A DNA stretch of 64,000 bases. Origin: Cypionkella sp. (GTDB taxonomy: Bacteria > Pseudomonadota > Alphaproteobacteria > Rhodobacterales > Rhodobacteraceae). Each line of letters starts with the position of its first letter. The first letter of the stretch is position 1. The position numbers were made by a program, and so were the translations under genes. Positions 1 through 8,771 of this stretch are shown here, piece by piece. The stretch lies in contig NZ_JAUSBA010000010.1 of assembly GCF_030652235.1 (NCBI RefSeq), positions 107,149 to 171,148 of the forward strand, given 5' to 3'. A model generated the notes under the pieces. It saw only the letters and a program-made list of their open reading frames with translations. It was not told the origin of the DNA and made no database searches.

Positions 1-557
1 AATTCCGCCCGCGCCGCCCGCAACAATTCAAGATCATGCCCCGGTTTCACCTTCAACTTGATCCGTTGATAGCCCTGCTCTAGATGGCTGGAGATCCGCT
101 GCATCGTTGCAGCAATCGGCCCGATCCCTAATGAGACCCCCACATCAATCGCATCGCCCGACCCACCCAGCACGCTTTGCAGTGGCAAGTTCAGCGACTT
201 CGCCCACAGATCCCAGAACGCCATCTCAAGGGTCGCCTTAGCCATGTGGTTCGCGCGCCATGGCACCAGCTTACGCGCCAATTCCTGTGGATGTGCAAAG
301 CTTTGGCCGACCAGTTGCGGCAGCAAAACATCGCGCAGCAGGCCCATCGCCCCCGCCACGGTTTCCTCCAGATAATCTGGCAGCGGGTCCATCACGCCCT
401 CGCCATAGCCCTCAATCCCATCGGCTTTCAGCACCAGCAGCGGGAAGATTTTCTCGGTCATCGTGCCCGTGGCAATGGTGAACGGCGTCACCAGTGGCAG
501 GCGCACAAGCCGCAGATCGGCGGCATCAATGCGCAAGGGCGCGCGGGTCTGGGTCAT
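1..557 (-). CDS. N-acylamino acid racemase / o-succinylbenzoate synthase-like enolase-superfamily enzyme (3' part cut by window edge)
   Basis: The visible 185 residues begin at an ATG and match the N-terminal half of the NSAR/OSBS branch of the enolase superfamily. Seen: an N-terminal capping domain (residues about 8-125) with the 'GYGEGVMDPLPDYLEET' stretch typical of this family, then the start of the barrel with 'RIKLKVKPG', where the KxK lysine pair supplies a catalytic base in the family. The metal ligands and second catalytic lysine lie beyond the window edge. Family members racemise N-acylated (for example N-succinyl) amino acids or make o-succinylbenzoate; nothing nearby suggests menaquinone synthesis, so racemase or epimerase activity on an amino-acid derivative is the better guess. 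It is divergent from an rpiR-dpp-M81 cluster, which fits peptide or amino-acid-derivative use. Confidence 0.8.
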   Translation of the reverse strand, partial: MTQTRAPLRIDAADLRLVRLPLVTPFTIATGTMTEKIFPLLVLKADGIEGYGEGVMDPLPDYLEETVAGAMGLLRDVLLPQLVGQSFAHPQELARKLVPWRANHMAKATLEMAFWDLWAKSLNLPLQSVLGGSGDAIDVGVSLGIGPIAATMQRISSHLEQGYQRIKLKVKPGHDLELLRAARAE

Positions 558-672
558 GGCTGGCCTCCTGTCAGCGGTGGCGTCACGCTAGATTTATTTC
601 AGTTTACTTGCAAGCTTGACCGAATGACAGAATCCTGACAGTCTTTCTGGATACCCGAAAGGAACCCCGGAT
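558..672. promoter_or_regulatory. Divergent promoter region between racemase and RpiR regulator
   Basis: This is the only non-coding stretch between two divergent genes, so it must hold both promoters. It is AT-richer than its flanks and contains the hexamer TGACAG twice (625-630 and 636-641, one helical turn apart), a possible operator half-site pair. The link to the neighbouring RpiR protein is inference. A GAAAGGAA sequence at 657-664 is a plausible ribosome binding site for the TTG-started regulator. Confidence 0.35.
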
Positions 673-1602
673 TTGCCGCAAGACGACCCGCCCGTTTCGC
701 AAGACCCAACCGCCGCTTCGGGCGATCTGCGGCAACGTCTGGCCACGGCCAATACAGAAGGCACCCCATCGGATCGCGCCATTGCGGGCTTTCTGCTGGC
801 CAATCTACAATCTCTGCCATTCGAAACCGCCGCTTCGGTGGCAGCAAAAGTCGGTGTGTCCGAGGCCACTGTGGGCCGATTCTGCCGCACCTTAGGCTAC
901 CGCCATCTGAAAGACCTTAAAGGCAGCCTTCAGCTTGATCTGGGCGATACGGCGTGGTTGATCGGCGATCGCCTGCAAGATTTCCACCGCCGCAGCGAAA
1001 GCGGCAACGCCGAACTGTCCCGCGCGCTGGACCGCGAGATGGCGGCGCTTGTCGCCGTCTACGAAATGGCCGCCAGCCCCGCCTTTGATGCCACCGTCAA
1101 ACGCCTGTCGCACCGCCGATCCGTCTGGGTGGCGGGCTTTCAGACCGAACGCGGTCGCGCTGCCGAACTGGCGCACAACCTGCAATACCTACGCGCGGGG
1201 GTGCATCTGTGCGATGTCGCCGCAGGCCACTTTGCCGAGGTTTTGCTGGACGATCCCACCCAAACCACCCTCGTTCTGATCGACGCGCGGCGCTATTCCC
1301 GGCTGACCCGCGATCTGGCCTTGGCCGCGCGTGACGCGGGCATCCCGGTGACGCTGATCACCGATCCCTATTGCTCGTGGGCGCATGACACCGTGACAGA
1401 GGTGTTCGCCGTGCCCACCGATCTCAATCATTTCTGGGATGCCACCTCGGCGATGTCCTCGCTGGTGGGCCTAATGATCAACGGCGTGTTCCGCGAACTC
1501 GGCGCGGCGGTTGAGGCGCGTATGGCCCGCGTCTCGGCGCTACACGGCAGCTTTATCGGCCATATCGGCTCGGCCCGTGGCCCCACCAAGCCCACCACAT
1601 AA
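673..1602 (+). CDS. MurR/RpiR family transcriptional regulator
   Basis: 309 residues with TTG as start; no ATG upstream gives a better start, and a purine-rich GAAAGGAA lies about 9 bases before it. Residues about 20-95 form the RpiR helix-turn-helix domain ('AASVAAKVGVSEATVGRFCRTLGY' region, with the characteristic recognition helix). Residues about 135-270 are a SIS sugar-phosphate-binding fold ('VWVAGFQTERGRAAELAHNLQYL', 'LVLIDARRYSRLTRDLALAARDAG'). RpiR proteins usually sense phosphosugars or amino-sugar derivatives. It sits directly upstream of the dpp-like operon in the same direction and opposite the racemase gene, so it probably controls both. The ligand cannot be read from the sequence. 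Confidence 0.9.
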   Translation: MPQDDPPVSQDPTAASGDLRQRLATANTEGTPSDRAIAGFLLANLQSLPFETAASVAAKVGVSEATVGRFCRTLGYRHLKDLKGSLQLDLGDTAWLIGDRLQDFHRRSESGNAELSRALDREMAALVAVYEMAASPAFDATVKRLSHRRSVWVAGFQTERGRAAELAHNLQYLRAGVHLCDVAAGHFAEVLLDDPTQTTLVLIDARRYSRLTRDLALAARDAGIPVTLITDPYCSWAHDTVTEVFAVPTDLNHFWDATSAMSSLVGLMINGVFRELGAAVEARMARVSALHGSFIGHIGSARGPTKPTT

Positions 1603-1635
1603 CAAACAAAAAACCAACAAAGGAGGATCTGTCCA

Positions 1636-3213
1636 ATGACCATAAGTATCCGCAAAACGCTTCTCACCGCCAGCGTCAGCCTGTTCGCGCTGTTCGCCGC
1701 CCAAGCCGTCAGCGCGCAAGAAGCCGTGTTCGTGCTGAACACCAGCGAGGTCGGCGCGCCCACCTATAACCCGATCAAAGCCAACAACCTGAACAAAGCC
1801 ACCACACTGATCTTCGACCGCATGGTCAGCCAAGCTGCCGATCTGTCGTTTCACCCGTGGCTGGCCTCCTCGTGGGAAGAAGCGCCGGATGGCATGTCCT
1901 GGACCTTCCATCTGAAGCCCGGCGTCACCTTTCACAACGGCGAGCCGTTCAACGCCGCCACCATCGGCCCGTGGCTAGAGGCCTTCAAGGGCAGCGAAAA
2001 CGCCTATATGACCGAAGCCGTCGCATCGGTCGAAGTGGTCGATGATCTGACCGTGAAATTCGTCATGGCGCGGCCCGAGCCGAACATGCTGTATAACCTG
2101 TCCTCCAGCTTCATGTCGGTGATCGAGCCGAAATCCTACGCCGCTTTGGGTGACAATTATGGCGTGACCGAGGTTTACGGCACAGGCCCGTTCAAGATGG
2201 AAAGCTTCACCATCGGCCAGGAAACCGTGCTGGTGCGCAATGACGATTACACCTGGGGCTCGCCTCTGGCGAAAAACACCGGCCCGGCCCATATCGCCAA
2301 AATAACCTTCCGTGAAATCGCCGAAGATTCCACCGCGTTTCTGGAGTTGAAAACCGGCGGCGTCGATATGCTGTTGGGCGTGCCCGCAGACTTGCTGTCA
2401 GAGGTCAAAAAAGAGCCTAACCTCGCGGTTGTGACCCTTCCGGGCCAAGATGTGTACTACATGCCGATCAACGTCACCAAAGCCCCCTTCGATGACATCA
2501 AAGTGCGCGAAGCCGTTGCCAAAGCGATCAACCAAGAAGAAATTCTTGCCTCGGTTTTTGGCGGGGTGGGCGCGGTTGCCGATACCTTCCTGATCTCTGC
2601 GCTGCCAGAAGGCCATGTCGCGGACAGTGCCAAAATCCACTTCGACCCCGCCCGCTCCAATGCCCTGCTGGATGAAGCTGGCTGGGTGATGGGTGCCGAT
2701 GGCGTCCGCGCCAAAGACGGCGTGGCGCTGAAAGTCAGCCTGTGGACCCAAAGCGACAGCATTTTCCGCCGCCTGACTGAAGTCGTCCAAGCCCAGTTGA
2801 AAGCTGTGGGGGTCGAGGCCGAAATCACCACTTTCGACAGTTCGATGATCCGCGATCAATACAAAACCGGCACCCAGCAACTCGCCGTCCGTTCCTATGA
2901 TTGGGACAACGCCGATATCGTCGATTGGTTCTTTGGTGCCGACCGTCTGGGCTATCCGAACATCTCGATGTTCAATGACCCCAAAGCCGAAGAATTGCGC
3001 AAAGCTGCGATGACGGGCTCGAAAAACATGGCCGAGCGGGTCGCCAATTTCACCGCTTACCATGAATATGTGCTGACCCAGTTCCCGATGGCGCCGATCT
3101 ATCAACCGGTCGAAAGCGTCGCCTACAACGCCGATCGTCTGGTGATGCCAGCCGAATTGAACGCGCCCGTCGTCGGCTCTACCGCCGTGATGGACATGGA
3201 AGTGAAGGAATAG
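1636..3213 (+). CDS. ABC transporter periplasmic substrate-binding protein, SBP_bac_5 (DppA/OppA) family
   Basis: 525 residues, led by a strong AAAGGAGGA ribosome binding site at 1619-1627. Residues 1-27 are a Sec signal peptide, with cleavage probable after AQAVSA. The mature protein has the family hallmarks: 'PDGMSWTFHLKPGVTFHNGEPFNA' near residue 75 and the late conserved regions of peptide or nickel binding lipofamilies. It captures a peptide-like solute in the periplasm for the two permeases and two ATPases that follow. The substrate is unknown; the flanking M81 peptidase and racemase-like enzyme suggest a short peptide or acylated amino acid. It is the first structural gene of a tightly packed operon ending at about 8428. 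Confidence 0.93.
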   Translation: MTISIRKTLLTASVSLFALFAAQAVSAQEAVFVLNTSEVGAPTYNPIKANNLNKATTLIFDRMVSQAADLSFHPWLASSWEEAPDGMSWTFHLKPGVTFHNGEPFNAATIGPWLEAFKGSENAYMTEAVASVEVVDDLTVKFVMARPEPNMLYNLSSSFMSVIEPKSYAALGDNYGVTEVYGTGPFKMESFTIGQETVLVRNDDYTWGSPLAKNTGPAHIAKITFREIAEDSTAFLELKTGGVDMLLGVPADLLSEVKKEPNLAVVTLPGQDVYYMPINVTKAPFDDIKVREAVAKAINQEEILASVFGGVGAVADTFLISALPEGHVADSAKIHFDPARSNALLDEAGWVMGADGVRAKDGVALKVSLWTQSDSIFRRLTEVVQAQLKAVGVEAEITTFDSSMIRDQYKTGTQQLAVRSYDWDNADIVDWFFGADRLGYPNISMFNDPKAEELRKAAMTGSKNMAERVANFTAYHEYVLTQFPMAPIYQPVESVAYNADRLVMPAELNAPVVGSTAVMDMEVKE

Positions 3214-3237
3214 CAGCGTAGGGCAGGGGACACGGGC

Positions 3238-4164
3238 ATGTATTCTTATCTGATCCGTCGGGTCGTGATGCTTGTGCCGGTGTTCCTTGCCGTCTCGCTG
3301 GTGATATTCCTGATCCTGCATTTCATCCCCGGCGATCCGATCGACAATCTTCTCAAGGTCGGATCGTCCCCCGAAGCCCGCGCCCAGATGGAGGCCCGCT
3401 ATGGCCTCGATCAACCGCTGCCGGTGCAATACGGCATCTGGTTGTCGAAAGTGATGCAGGGCGATCTTGGCACCGCCATCGTCGCCCGCCGCCCGGTGTC
3501 GGATCTGATCCTGCAAGCCCTGCCGCATTCGCTGCGGTTGGGCGGCTTTGCGCTGCTGTTCTCCTCCGTCGTCGGCGTTGGTCTTGGCGTACTGGCAGCC
3601 CTAAACCGTGACAAATGGCCGGACAAAGCCATAATGGGCGGTGTTCTGCTCGGCTCCACCATGCCCAGCTTTTGGCTTGGGTTGATCCTGATGCTGATCT
3701 TTTCGGTGTGGCTCGGCTGGTTCCCGGTCTCGGGTGCGCGCAGCGCCAGCGCCTTGGTGTTACCCGTTCTCACCATCGGCTTGGGCGGCACCGCCCTCGT
3801 CGCCCGCATCACCCGCATAGCGATGATCGAAGCCTCTGGCCGCGATTTCGTCACGCTTCTACACGCCAAAGGTCTGTCGCCCCTGCGCATCCAACTCCGC
3901 CACGTCCTGCGCCACGCGCTGATCCCAGTTGTCACGATCCTTGCCCTGCGCATCGGCTGGATCTTGGGCGGTGCGGTGACGGTCGAGGTGGTCTTCGCCC
4001 GCCCCGGCCTCGGCACCCTGCTGATCAAATCGCTCAGCCAACACGATTACCCCGTGGTGCAAGCTTGCCTCTTGATGCTGGCAATGGCCGTCATGCTTGG
4101 CACCCTGTTGGGCGACATCCTGCAAGCCGCGATGGACCCCCGCGTGCGGGCGGCCCTCGCATGA
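3238..4164 (+). CDS. ABC transporter permease, DppB type
   Basis: 308 residues with six predicted membrane segments, the first at about residues 9-30. The cytoplasmic EAA loop that contacts the ATPase is seen at 'ASGRDFVTLLHAKGLSPLRIQ' (about residues 200-222), in the form typical of DppB/OppB. It makes half of the membrane channel of the peptide importer. Its stop codon overlaps the next start in an ATGA arrangement, so it is translationally coupled to the second permease. Confidence 0.93.
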   Translation: MYSYLIRRVVMLVPVFLAVSLVIFLILHFIPGDPIDNLLKVGSSPEARAQMEARYGLDQPLPVQYGIWLSKVMQGDLGTAIVARRPVSDLILQALPHSLRLGGFALLFSSVVGVGLGVLAALNRDKWPDKAIMGGVLLGSTMPSFWLGLILMLIFSVWLGWFPVSGARSASALVLPVLTIGLGGTALVARITRIAMIEASGRDFVTLLHAKGLSPLRIQLRHVLRHALIPVVTILALRIGWILGGAVTVEVVFARPGLGTLLIKSLSQHDYPVVQACLLMLAMAVMLGTLLGDILQAAMDPRVRAALA

Positions 4165-5006
4165 CCCTGCCCGCCCCGATCCGCGCTTTGCGCCGCCCCG
4201 CAGGTGCCCTAGCTGGCCTTTGGCTGATCCTTGTCATCCTCGCCGCCATAGCAGCCCCGCTGCTGACCCCCTATGCCTATGATATCCAAGAGCTTAAATC
4301 CGCATGGCAACCGCCCTCCGCCAGCCATTGGCTGGGCACCGATGAATTTGGCCGCGATCTGCTCACCCGTTTGATGTATGGCGCGCGCACCTCGCTGTCG
4401 GTCAGCAGCATCGCCATCACAATTTCCGTCTTGTGTGGCATGACCCTAGGGGCCGCCGCCGCATGGTTCGGCGGCTGGTTTGACCGCGCCGTCACCACGA
4501 TCGTCGATCTGACATGGAGCTTCCCCGAAATCCTGATCGCCCTCATCTTGGTGGCCATCATCGGCCCCGGCACCACTGGCACCATGGTCGCCATTTCAGT
4601 CGCCTATCTCGCGCAATTCACCCGCCTAACCCGCGCCCAGATCATGACCCTAAAAGGCGAAACCTTCATCGAAGCCGCCGCCAGCCTTGGCGCGGGCAAC
4701 GGCCATATCCTATTCCGCCACCTGCTGCCCAACGCCCTCGCCCCCGTCTTGGTCAGCGCCATGCTGGCCACCGGAGACGCCATCATCTTGGAGGCCACCC
4801 TCGGCTTTTTCGGTCTGGGCGCACAGCCCCCGGTGCCATCCTGGGGCGGCATGATGTCGGCAGGCTCGGCCCTCGTGTTCAAAGCCCCGTGGATCATCAT
4901 CTTCCCCGGCCTTGCTGTCGCCATCACCGTCGTCGCCATCAACCTCTACGGCGACGCGCTGATCGCCGAGTTAGACATCCGCGCCCGGATGCGGAGGGCG
5001 GTATGA
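4161..5006 (+). CDS. ABC transporter permease, DppC type
   Basis: 281 residues. The start is the ATG at 4161 that overlaps the previous stop; a longer upstream frame only repeats out-of-frame dppB sequence. An N-terminal membrane helix (about 14-36) is followed by the OppC-type region with 'LGTDEFGRDLLTRLMYGART', and the EAA loop 'EAAASLGAGNGHILFRHLLP' lies near residues 172-192. It pairs with the DppB-type permease. The gene ends in another ATGA overlap with the first ATPase gene. Confidence 0.93.
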   Translation: MTLPAPIRALRRPAGALAGLWLILVILAAIAAPLLTPYAYDIQELKSAWQPPSASHWLGTDEFGRDLLTRLMYGARTSLSVSSIAITISVLCGMTLGAAAAWFGGWFDRAVTTIVDLTWSFPEILIALILVAIIGPGTTGTMVAISVAYLAQFTRLTRAQIMTLKGETFIEAAASLGAGNGHILFRHLLPNALAPVLVSAMLATGDAIILEATLGFFGLGAQPPVPSWGGMMSAGSALVFKAPWIIIFPGLAVAITVVAINLYGDALIAELDIRARMRRAV

Positions 5007-5965
5007 GCGCGCTGCTAGACCTGCAAAACGTCAGCGTTGCCATCGGTTCGGCGCACCTGCTGGATGGCGTCAGCCTGCGGTTGGAACGCGGCCAAACCCT
5101 TGGCCTTGTCGGCGAATCCGGCTCGGGCAAATCCCTTACCGCGATGGCGGCGATGGGCCTGCTGCCCTTGATCGGCGGTCGCGTCAGTGCCGGAACAGTG
5201 CGGTTTGACGGCCAAGACCTTGCCAGCCTGACCGATGCCCAACGCCGCGCCCTCCGTGGCCGCCGCATCGGTTTTGTCACCCAAAACCCGATGACGGCGC
5301 TGGACCCCGTGCAACGCATCGGCGCGCAGATCGACGTGGTTTCCCGTCTGCATCTTGGCCTGACCAAACACGCCGCCCGCGCCCGAACCCTCGATCTGCT
5401 GACCCAACTCCGCATCCCTGAGGCGGCAGCGGTGGCTGAGGCTTGGCCGCATCAGTTGTCCGGCGGCATGAAGCAGCGCATCGTCATCGCCATGGCCCTT
5501 GCGGGCGACCCCGAACTGATCGTCGCGGATGAGCCGACCACAGCGCTGGATGTCACTGTGCAGGCCCAAATCATCCAAATCCTTGCGGGTCTTGTGCGCG
5601 AAAAGGGCGTGGCCCTGCTGCTGATCACCCATGACATGGGCGTCGTCGCGCAAATCTGCGATCGAGTTGCGGTACTTTACGCGGGCCGTCTGGCCGAGGA
5701 AGGCCCGGTCGCCCCGATCTTTGCCGCCCCGCAGCACCCCTATACCGCCGCCCTGATCAACTGCATCCCGCAAGAAGGCATGGCGCGCGGAACCCTGCGC
5801 GGCATCCCCGGTGCTGTGCCATCGGCCCGCCAATACCCCAGCGGCTGCCGCTTTCATCCTCGTTGTGTCAAGGCCACCGCCGAATGTGCGACCCATATCC
5901 CGCCCCTGACCCAACGCGGCGATGGCCAAGCCGCCTGCCTGCACCTGCCAGAGATCGCACCATGA
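5003..5965 (+). CDS. ABC transporter ATP-binding protein, DppD type
   Basis: 320 residues, started at the ATG overlapping the upstream stop. Intact ATPase motifs: Walker A GESGSGKS (about 37-44), signature LSGGMKQR (about 152-159), Walker B '[12 protein letters not shown]' (about 172-183) and the switch histidine in 'LLITHDMG'. The C-terminal oligopeptide-transporter extension with spaced cysteines ('CRFHPRCVKATAEC') is present. That extension, with four cysteines, holds an iron-sulfur cluster in some DppD proteins. It is one of the two motor subunits of this importer. Confidence 0.94.
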   Translation: MSALLDLQNVSVAIGSAHLLDGVSLRLERGQTLGLVGESGSGKSLTAMAAMGLLPLIGGRVSAGTVRFDGQDLASLTDAQRRALRGRRIGFVTQNPMTALDPVQRIGAQIDVVSRLHLGLTKHAARARTLDLLTQLRIPEAAAVAEAWPHQLSGGMKQRIVIAMALAGDPELIVADEPTTALDVTVQAQIIQILAGLVREKGVALLLITHDMGVVAQICDRVAVLYAGRLAEEGPVAPIFAAPQHPYTAALINCIPQEGMARGTLRGIPGAVPSARQYPSGCRFHPRCVKATAECATHIPPLTQRGDGQAACLHLPEIAP

Positions 5966-6906
5966 CCGCCCCGATGCTACAGATCGAAGCCCTCACCAAA
6001 CGCTTTCAAACCGGTGGCGGCTTTCTCAAACGCCCCCGCGCCATGCTCGCCGTCCGGGATGTGTCACTCGCCATCGCCAAGGGCGAAGTCGTCGGCGTCG
6101 TCGGTGAAAGCGGCTGCGGCAAATCTACCCTTGCCCGGCTGGTTTTGCGCTTGTTAGAGCCTTCTTCGGGCCGTGTCATCCTGGATGGCACCGATCTGAC
6201 CAGCCTTGGCCCAAGCGCGCTGCGCGCCGCGCGCAAGCGGATGGCGATGGTGTTTCAAGACCCCTATTCCTCGCTCGATCCGCGCTTTTCCGTGGCCGAT
6301 GTGCTGACCGAACCCTTCACCGTGCAACGCCGCCCGCTGCCCCCCGGCCAAATCGCCGAGATGCTTACCGCGGTCGGTCTGCCGCCCGAGATGGCCAGCA
6401 GCCACCCGCATCAGTTGTCCGGCGGCCAGCGCCAGCGCGTCGGCATCGCCCGCGCCCTCGCGCTGCGCCCCGAATTCGTCGTGCTTGATGAACCCACGGC
6501 CTCGTTAGACGTCTCTATTCAGGCCCAAATTATTGATCTGCTGGCGGGCCTGCGTGATCAGATGGGCCTGACCTACCTGTTCATCAGCCATGACCTTGGC
6601 CTTGTGCGCTATTTCTGCGACCGCATCGTGGTGATGTATCTCGGCGCCGTGGTGGAAATTCTGCCCACCGCCGATGCACAACCGCGCCACCCTTACACCC
6701 GCGCCCTGATCGACAGTGGTTTTACCCCGGACCCCACCCGCCGCCGCGCCATCGCGCCGCTCAGCGGTGAAATCCCCAGCCCGTTCGATCTGCCCCCCGG
6801 CTGCGCCTTTGCCGGACGCTGTCCGCACGCGACAGACCGCTGCCGCACTGAACGCCCGGTGCTGGACGCCACCATGCATCCCACCGCCTGTTTCCACCCG
6901 CTTTGA
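5962..6906 (+). CDS. ABC transporter ATP-binding protein, DppF type
   Basis: 314 residues, again started at an overlapping ATGA. Walker A GESGCGKS, signature LSGGQRQR and Walker B 'FVVLDEPTASLD' are intact, and the C-terminal peptide-transporter extension ends with 'CAFAGRCPHATDRC'. It is the second motor subunit and pairs with the DppD-type protein. The five transporter genes plus the following M81 gene are separated by at most 24 bases, indicating one transcript. Confidence 0.94.
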   Translation: MTAPMLQIEALTKRFQTGGGFLKRPRAMLAVRDVSLAIAKGEVVGVVGESGCGKSTLARLVLRLLEPSSGRVILDGTDLTSLGPSALRAARKRMAMVFQDPYSSLDPRFSVADVLTEPFTVQRRPLPPGQIAEMLTAVGLPPEMASSHPHQLSGGQRQRVGIARALALRPEFVVLDEPTASLDVSIQAQIIDLLAGLRDQMGLTYLFISHDLGLVRYFCDRIVVMYLGAVVEILPTADAQPRHPYTRALIDSGFTPDPTRRRAIAPLSGEIPSPFDLPPGCAFAGRCPHATDRCRTERPVLDATMHPTACFHPL

Positions 6907-6916
6907 AAGCCCAAAT

Positions 6917-8428
6917 ATGCCCTTCCACATCCTGACCGCCGCCTTCGTCCACGAAAGCAACACCTTCAAGCGCGGCGAAACCACCCTGCAAGACTTCCGC
7001 AACGATGTGCTGGATCTGGGCCAAACCGCCATCGACCGCTTCGGCGACGTCAACGAAGAACTCGCCGGGTTTCTCGACATAGGCCGCAAGGCAGGCTGGC
7101 TGATCACCCATACCGTCTCGGCCCACGCCACCCCCGGCGCGCGTGTGGCGCGTGAGGCGTTCGATCATATCGCGGGCCTGATCTGCGACGGCGCGCGCCA
7201 ACATCGCGACAGCCTCGATGGCATCCTGCTTAGCCTGCACGGCTCGATGGTCCCCACCTTCTGCGAAGATGGCGAGGGCGAACTCTTGCACCGCCTGCGC
7301 GCCATTGTCGGCCCCGATATGCCCATCGCCGTCACCCTTGATCTGCATGCGATGGTGACGCCCGCGATGGTCGCGGCAGCGCAGATCATGGTCAGCTACA
7401 AAACCTACCCACATATCGACATGCGCGAAACCGGCCGCCACGCCGCCCGCCTGTTGGATGCGACGCTGCGCGGCGAAACAAACCCCACCACCCTGCGCGT
7501 CCACCTTCCGATGCTGGATGAAGCCAACGCGGGCCGCTCTGATGTCCCGCAAACCGCCGCGCTTTATACCCGCGCGACGCAGCACGAATCCGAACCCGGC
7601 ATCCTTGCGGTCTCGATCAACGCAGGCTTTGCCGAGGCCGATATTCTAGAGGCTGGCCCCACCGTTCTGGTCAGCTACGATCAAACCATCCCCACCGCTG
7701 GCCCGCGCGCGCAGGCGATTGCCAAAGCCTTGGCCGATACAATCTGGGCACAACGCGACTCTGTCTCGAATGATTTTCTCAGCCCCGCCGCAGCCGCCCT
7801 GCAAGCCCGCGATTTCGACGCCAGCCAAGGCCCGCTTGTCATCGCCGACTATGCCGACAACCCCGGCGCAGGCGCTTACGGCGATGCCACCGCGCTGTTG
7901 CAAGCCCTGCTTGACGCGGGTGCAACTGGCGGCGCCTTCGCCCCAATGATCGACGCCGAAGCGGCAGCGCTTCTGCACCGTCACAAAGTCGGCGATCAAG
8001 TCAGCCTCGCACTTGGCGGCAAACAAGACCCCAGCTTTGGCGGAAGCCCGCTGAACCTGACAGGCGAAATCATCCACCTGTCGGATGGCAGCTATACCGG
8101 CAACGGCCCCATCCTTGGCGGCATCACCCACAGCTTCGGCCTCACCGCCGTTCTGCGCGTGCAAGGCATTGATGTTCTGGTCGTCACCCAACCCGGCCAG
8201 ATGCTTGATCTGATGCAGGTCCGCACATTTGGCGTTGAGCCGACCGCCCTGCGCTTTCTGGTGGTCAAATCCATGCAACACTTCCGCGCCGCGTTTCAGC
8301 CGATTGCGGGCAAAGTCATCGTCTGCGACACCGGAGCCCTCGCCACCCCGCAAGCCCATCTGCGCCCCTATGTCCGCGTTCGCCGCCCGGTCTGGCCACT
8401 GGATCGCACTGGATTTGGTGCCTTGTAA
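6917..8428 (+). CDS. M81 family metallopeptidase (MlrC-like)
   Basis: 503 residues from the ATG at 6917, only 10 bases after the transporter operon. The N-terminal part (DUF1485) carries the zinc-site-like motifs 'VHESNTF', 'LSLHGSMV' and 'VTLDLHAM'; the C-terminal MlrC domain (about 300-500) includes 'VIADYADNPGAGAYGD' and 'GPILGGITHSFG'. The founding member MlrC opens linearised microcystin peptides, but genomic M81 proteins are common beside dipeptide transporters and their real substrates are mostly unknown. Here it probably hydrolyses what the transporter imports. It is the last gene before a good terminator. Confidence 0.9.
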   Translation: MPFHILTAAFVHESNTFKRGETTLQDFRNDVLDLGQTAIDRFGDVNEELAGFLDIGRKAGWLITHTVSAHATPGARVAREAFDHIAGLICDGARQHRDSLDGILLSLHGSMVPTFCEDGEGELLHRLRAIVGPDMPIAVTLDLHAMVTPAMVAAAQIMVSYKTYPHIDMRETGRHAARLLDATLRGETNPTTLRVHLPMLDEANAGRSDVPQTAALYTRATQHESEPGILAVSINAGFAEADILEAGPTVLVSYDQTIPTAGPRAQAIAKALADTIWAQRDSVSNDFLSPAAAALQARDFDASQGPLVIADYADNPGAGAYGDATALLQALLDAGATGGAFAPMIDAEAAALLHRHKVGDQVSLALGGKQDPSFGGSPLNLTGEIIHLSDGSYTGNGPILGGITHSFGLTAVLRVQGIDVLVVTQPGQMLDLMQVRTFGVEPTALRFLVVKSMQHFRAAFQPIAGKVIVCDTGALATPQAHLRPYVRVRRPVWPLDRTGFGAL

Positions 8429-8434
8429 CGGGCT

Positions 8435-8461
8435 CTAAACGCAGTTTAGTGGCATTTTTTT
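8435..8461 (+). terminator. Rho-independent terminator after the dpp-M81 operon
   Basis: A perfect six-base-pair stem CTAAAC/GTTTAG with a GCA loop lies 7 bases after the M81 stop, followed by TGGCA and a run of seven T. The stem is short and AT-rich, so strength is uncertain. Confidence 0.6.
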
Positions 8462-8633
8462 GGGCGATGGCCTCCCCTTTGGCAGCAATATCCGAACCGC
8501 GTGACCGGTTAAATTTGCGACCTGACAATGATATCTGACCTATTCGAAAGAAACCGACACTCACCTTTTGCACCCAAGCGCGATATCGCGGTTGAGCCTA
8601 TGTTTGGTAAACTTTACAAAAAACCGGACAATC

Positions 8634-8771
8634 ATGGCACAGATCGACGTCGCACCGCCTCATCCGTACACGGCCGCCACCTGGCAGGCGCGTAAAAGCT
8701 GGTGGCTGCTGCCCGCTGTCGGCTTCGGTACGGCATGTTGGGGCACACTGATCTATGGGCTGCTGACCTGA
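8634..8771 (+). CDS. Small single-pass membrane protein, function unknown
   Basis: A 45-residue frame from ATG at 8634. The N-terminal half is polar ('PPHPYTAATWQARKSWW') and residues about 24-44 form one hydrophobic helix ('LLPAVGFGTACWGTLIYGLL'), so a membrane-anchored microprotein is plausible. The ribosome binding site is poor (GGAC about 7 bases upstream). Its 3' end overlaps the convergent amidotransferase gene by 19 bases. I do not recognise the family; the upstream 170 bases hold only the terminator and AT-rich sequence that could be its promoter. Confidence 0.45.
   Translation: MAQIDVAPPHPYTAATWQARKSWWLLPAVGFGTACWGTLIYGLLT

Noticed and set aside
2398..3528. 376-codon open frame on the minus strand opposite the substrate-binding protein
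   Set aside because: It is antisense to a clear signal-peptide-bearing binding protein; His/Gln/Arg-rich translation is typical of GC-rich shadows.
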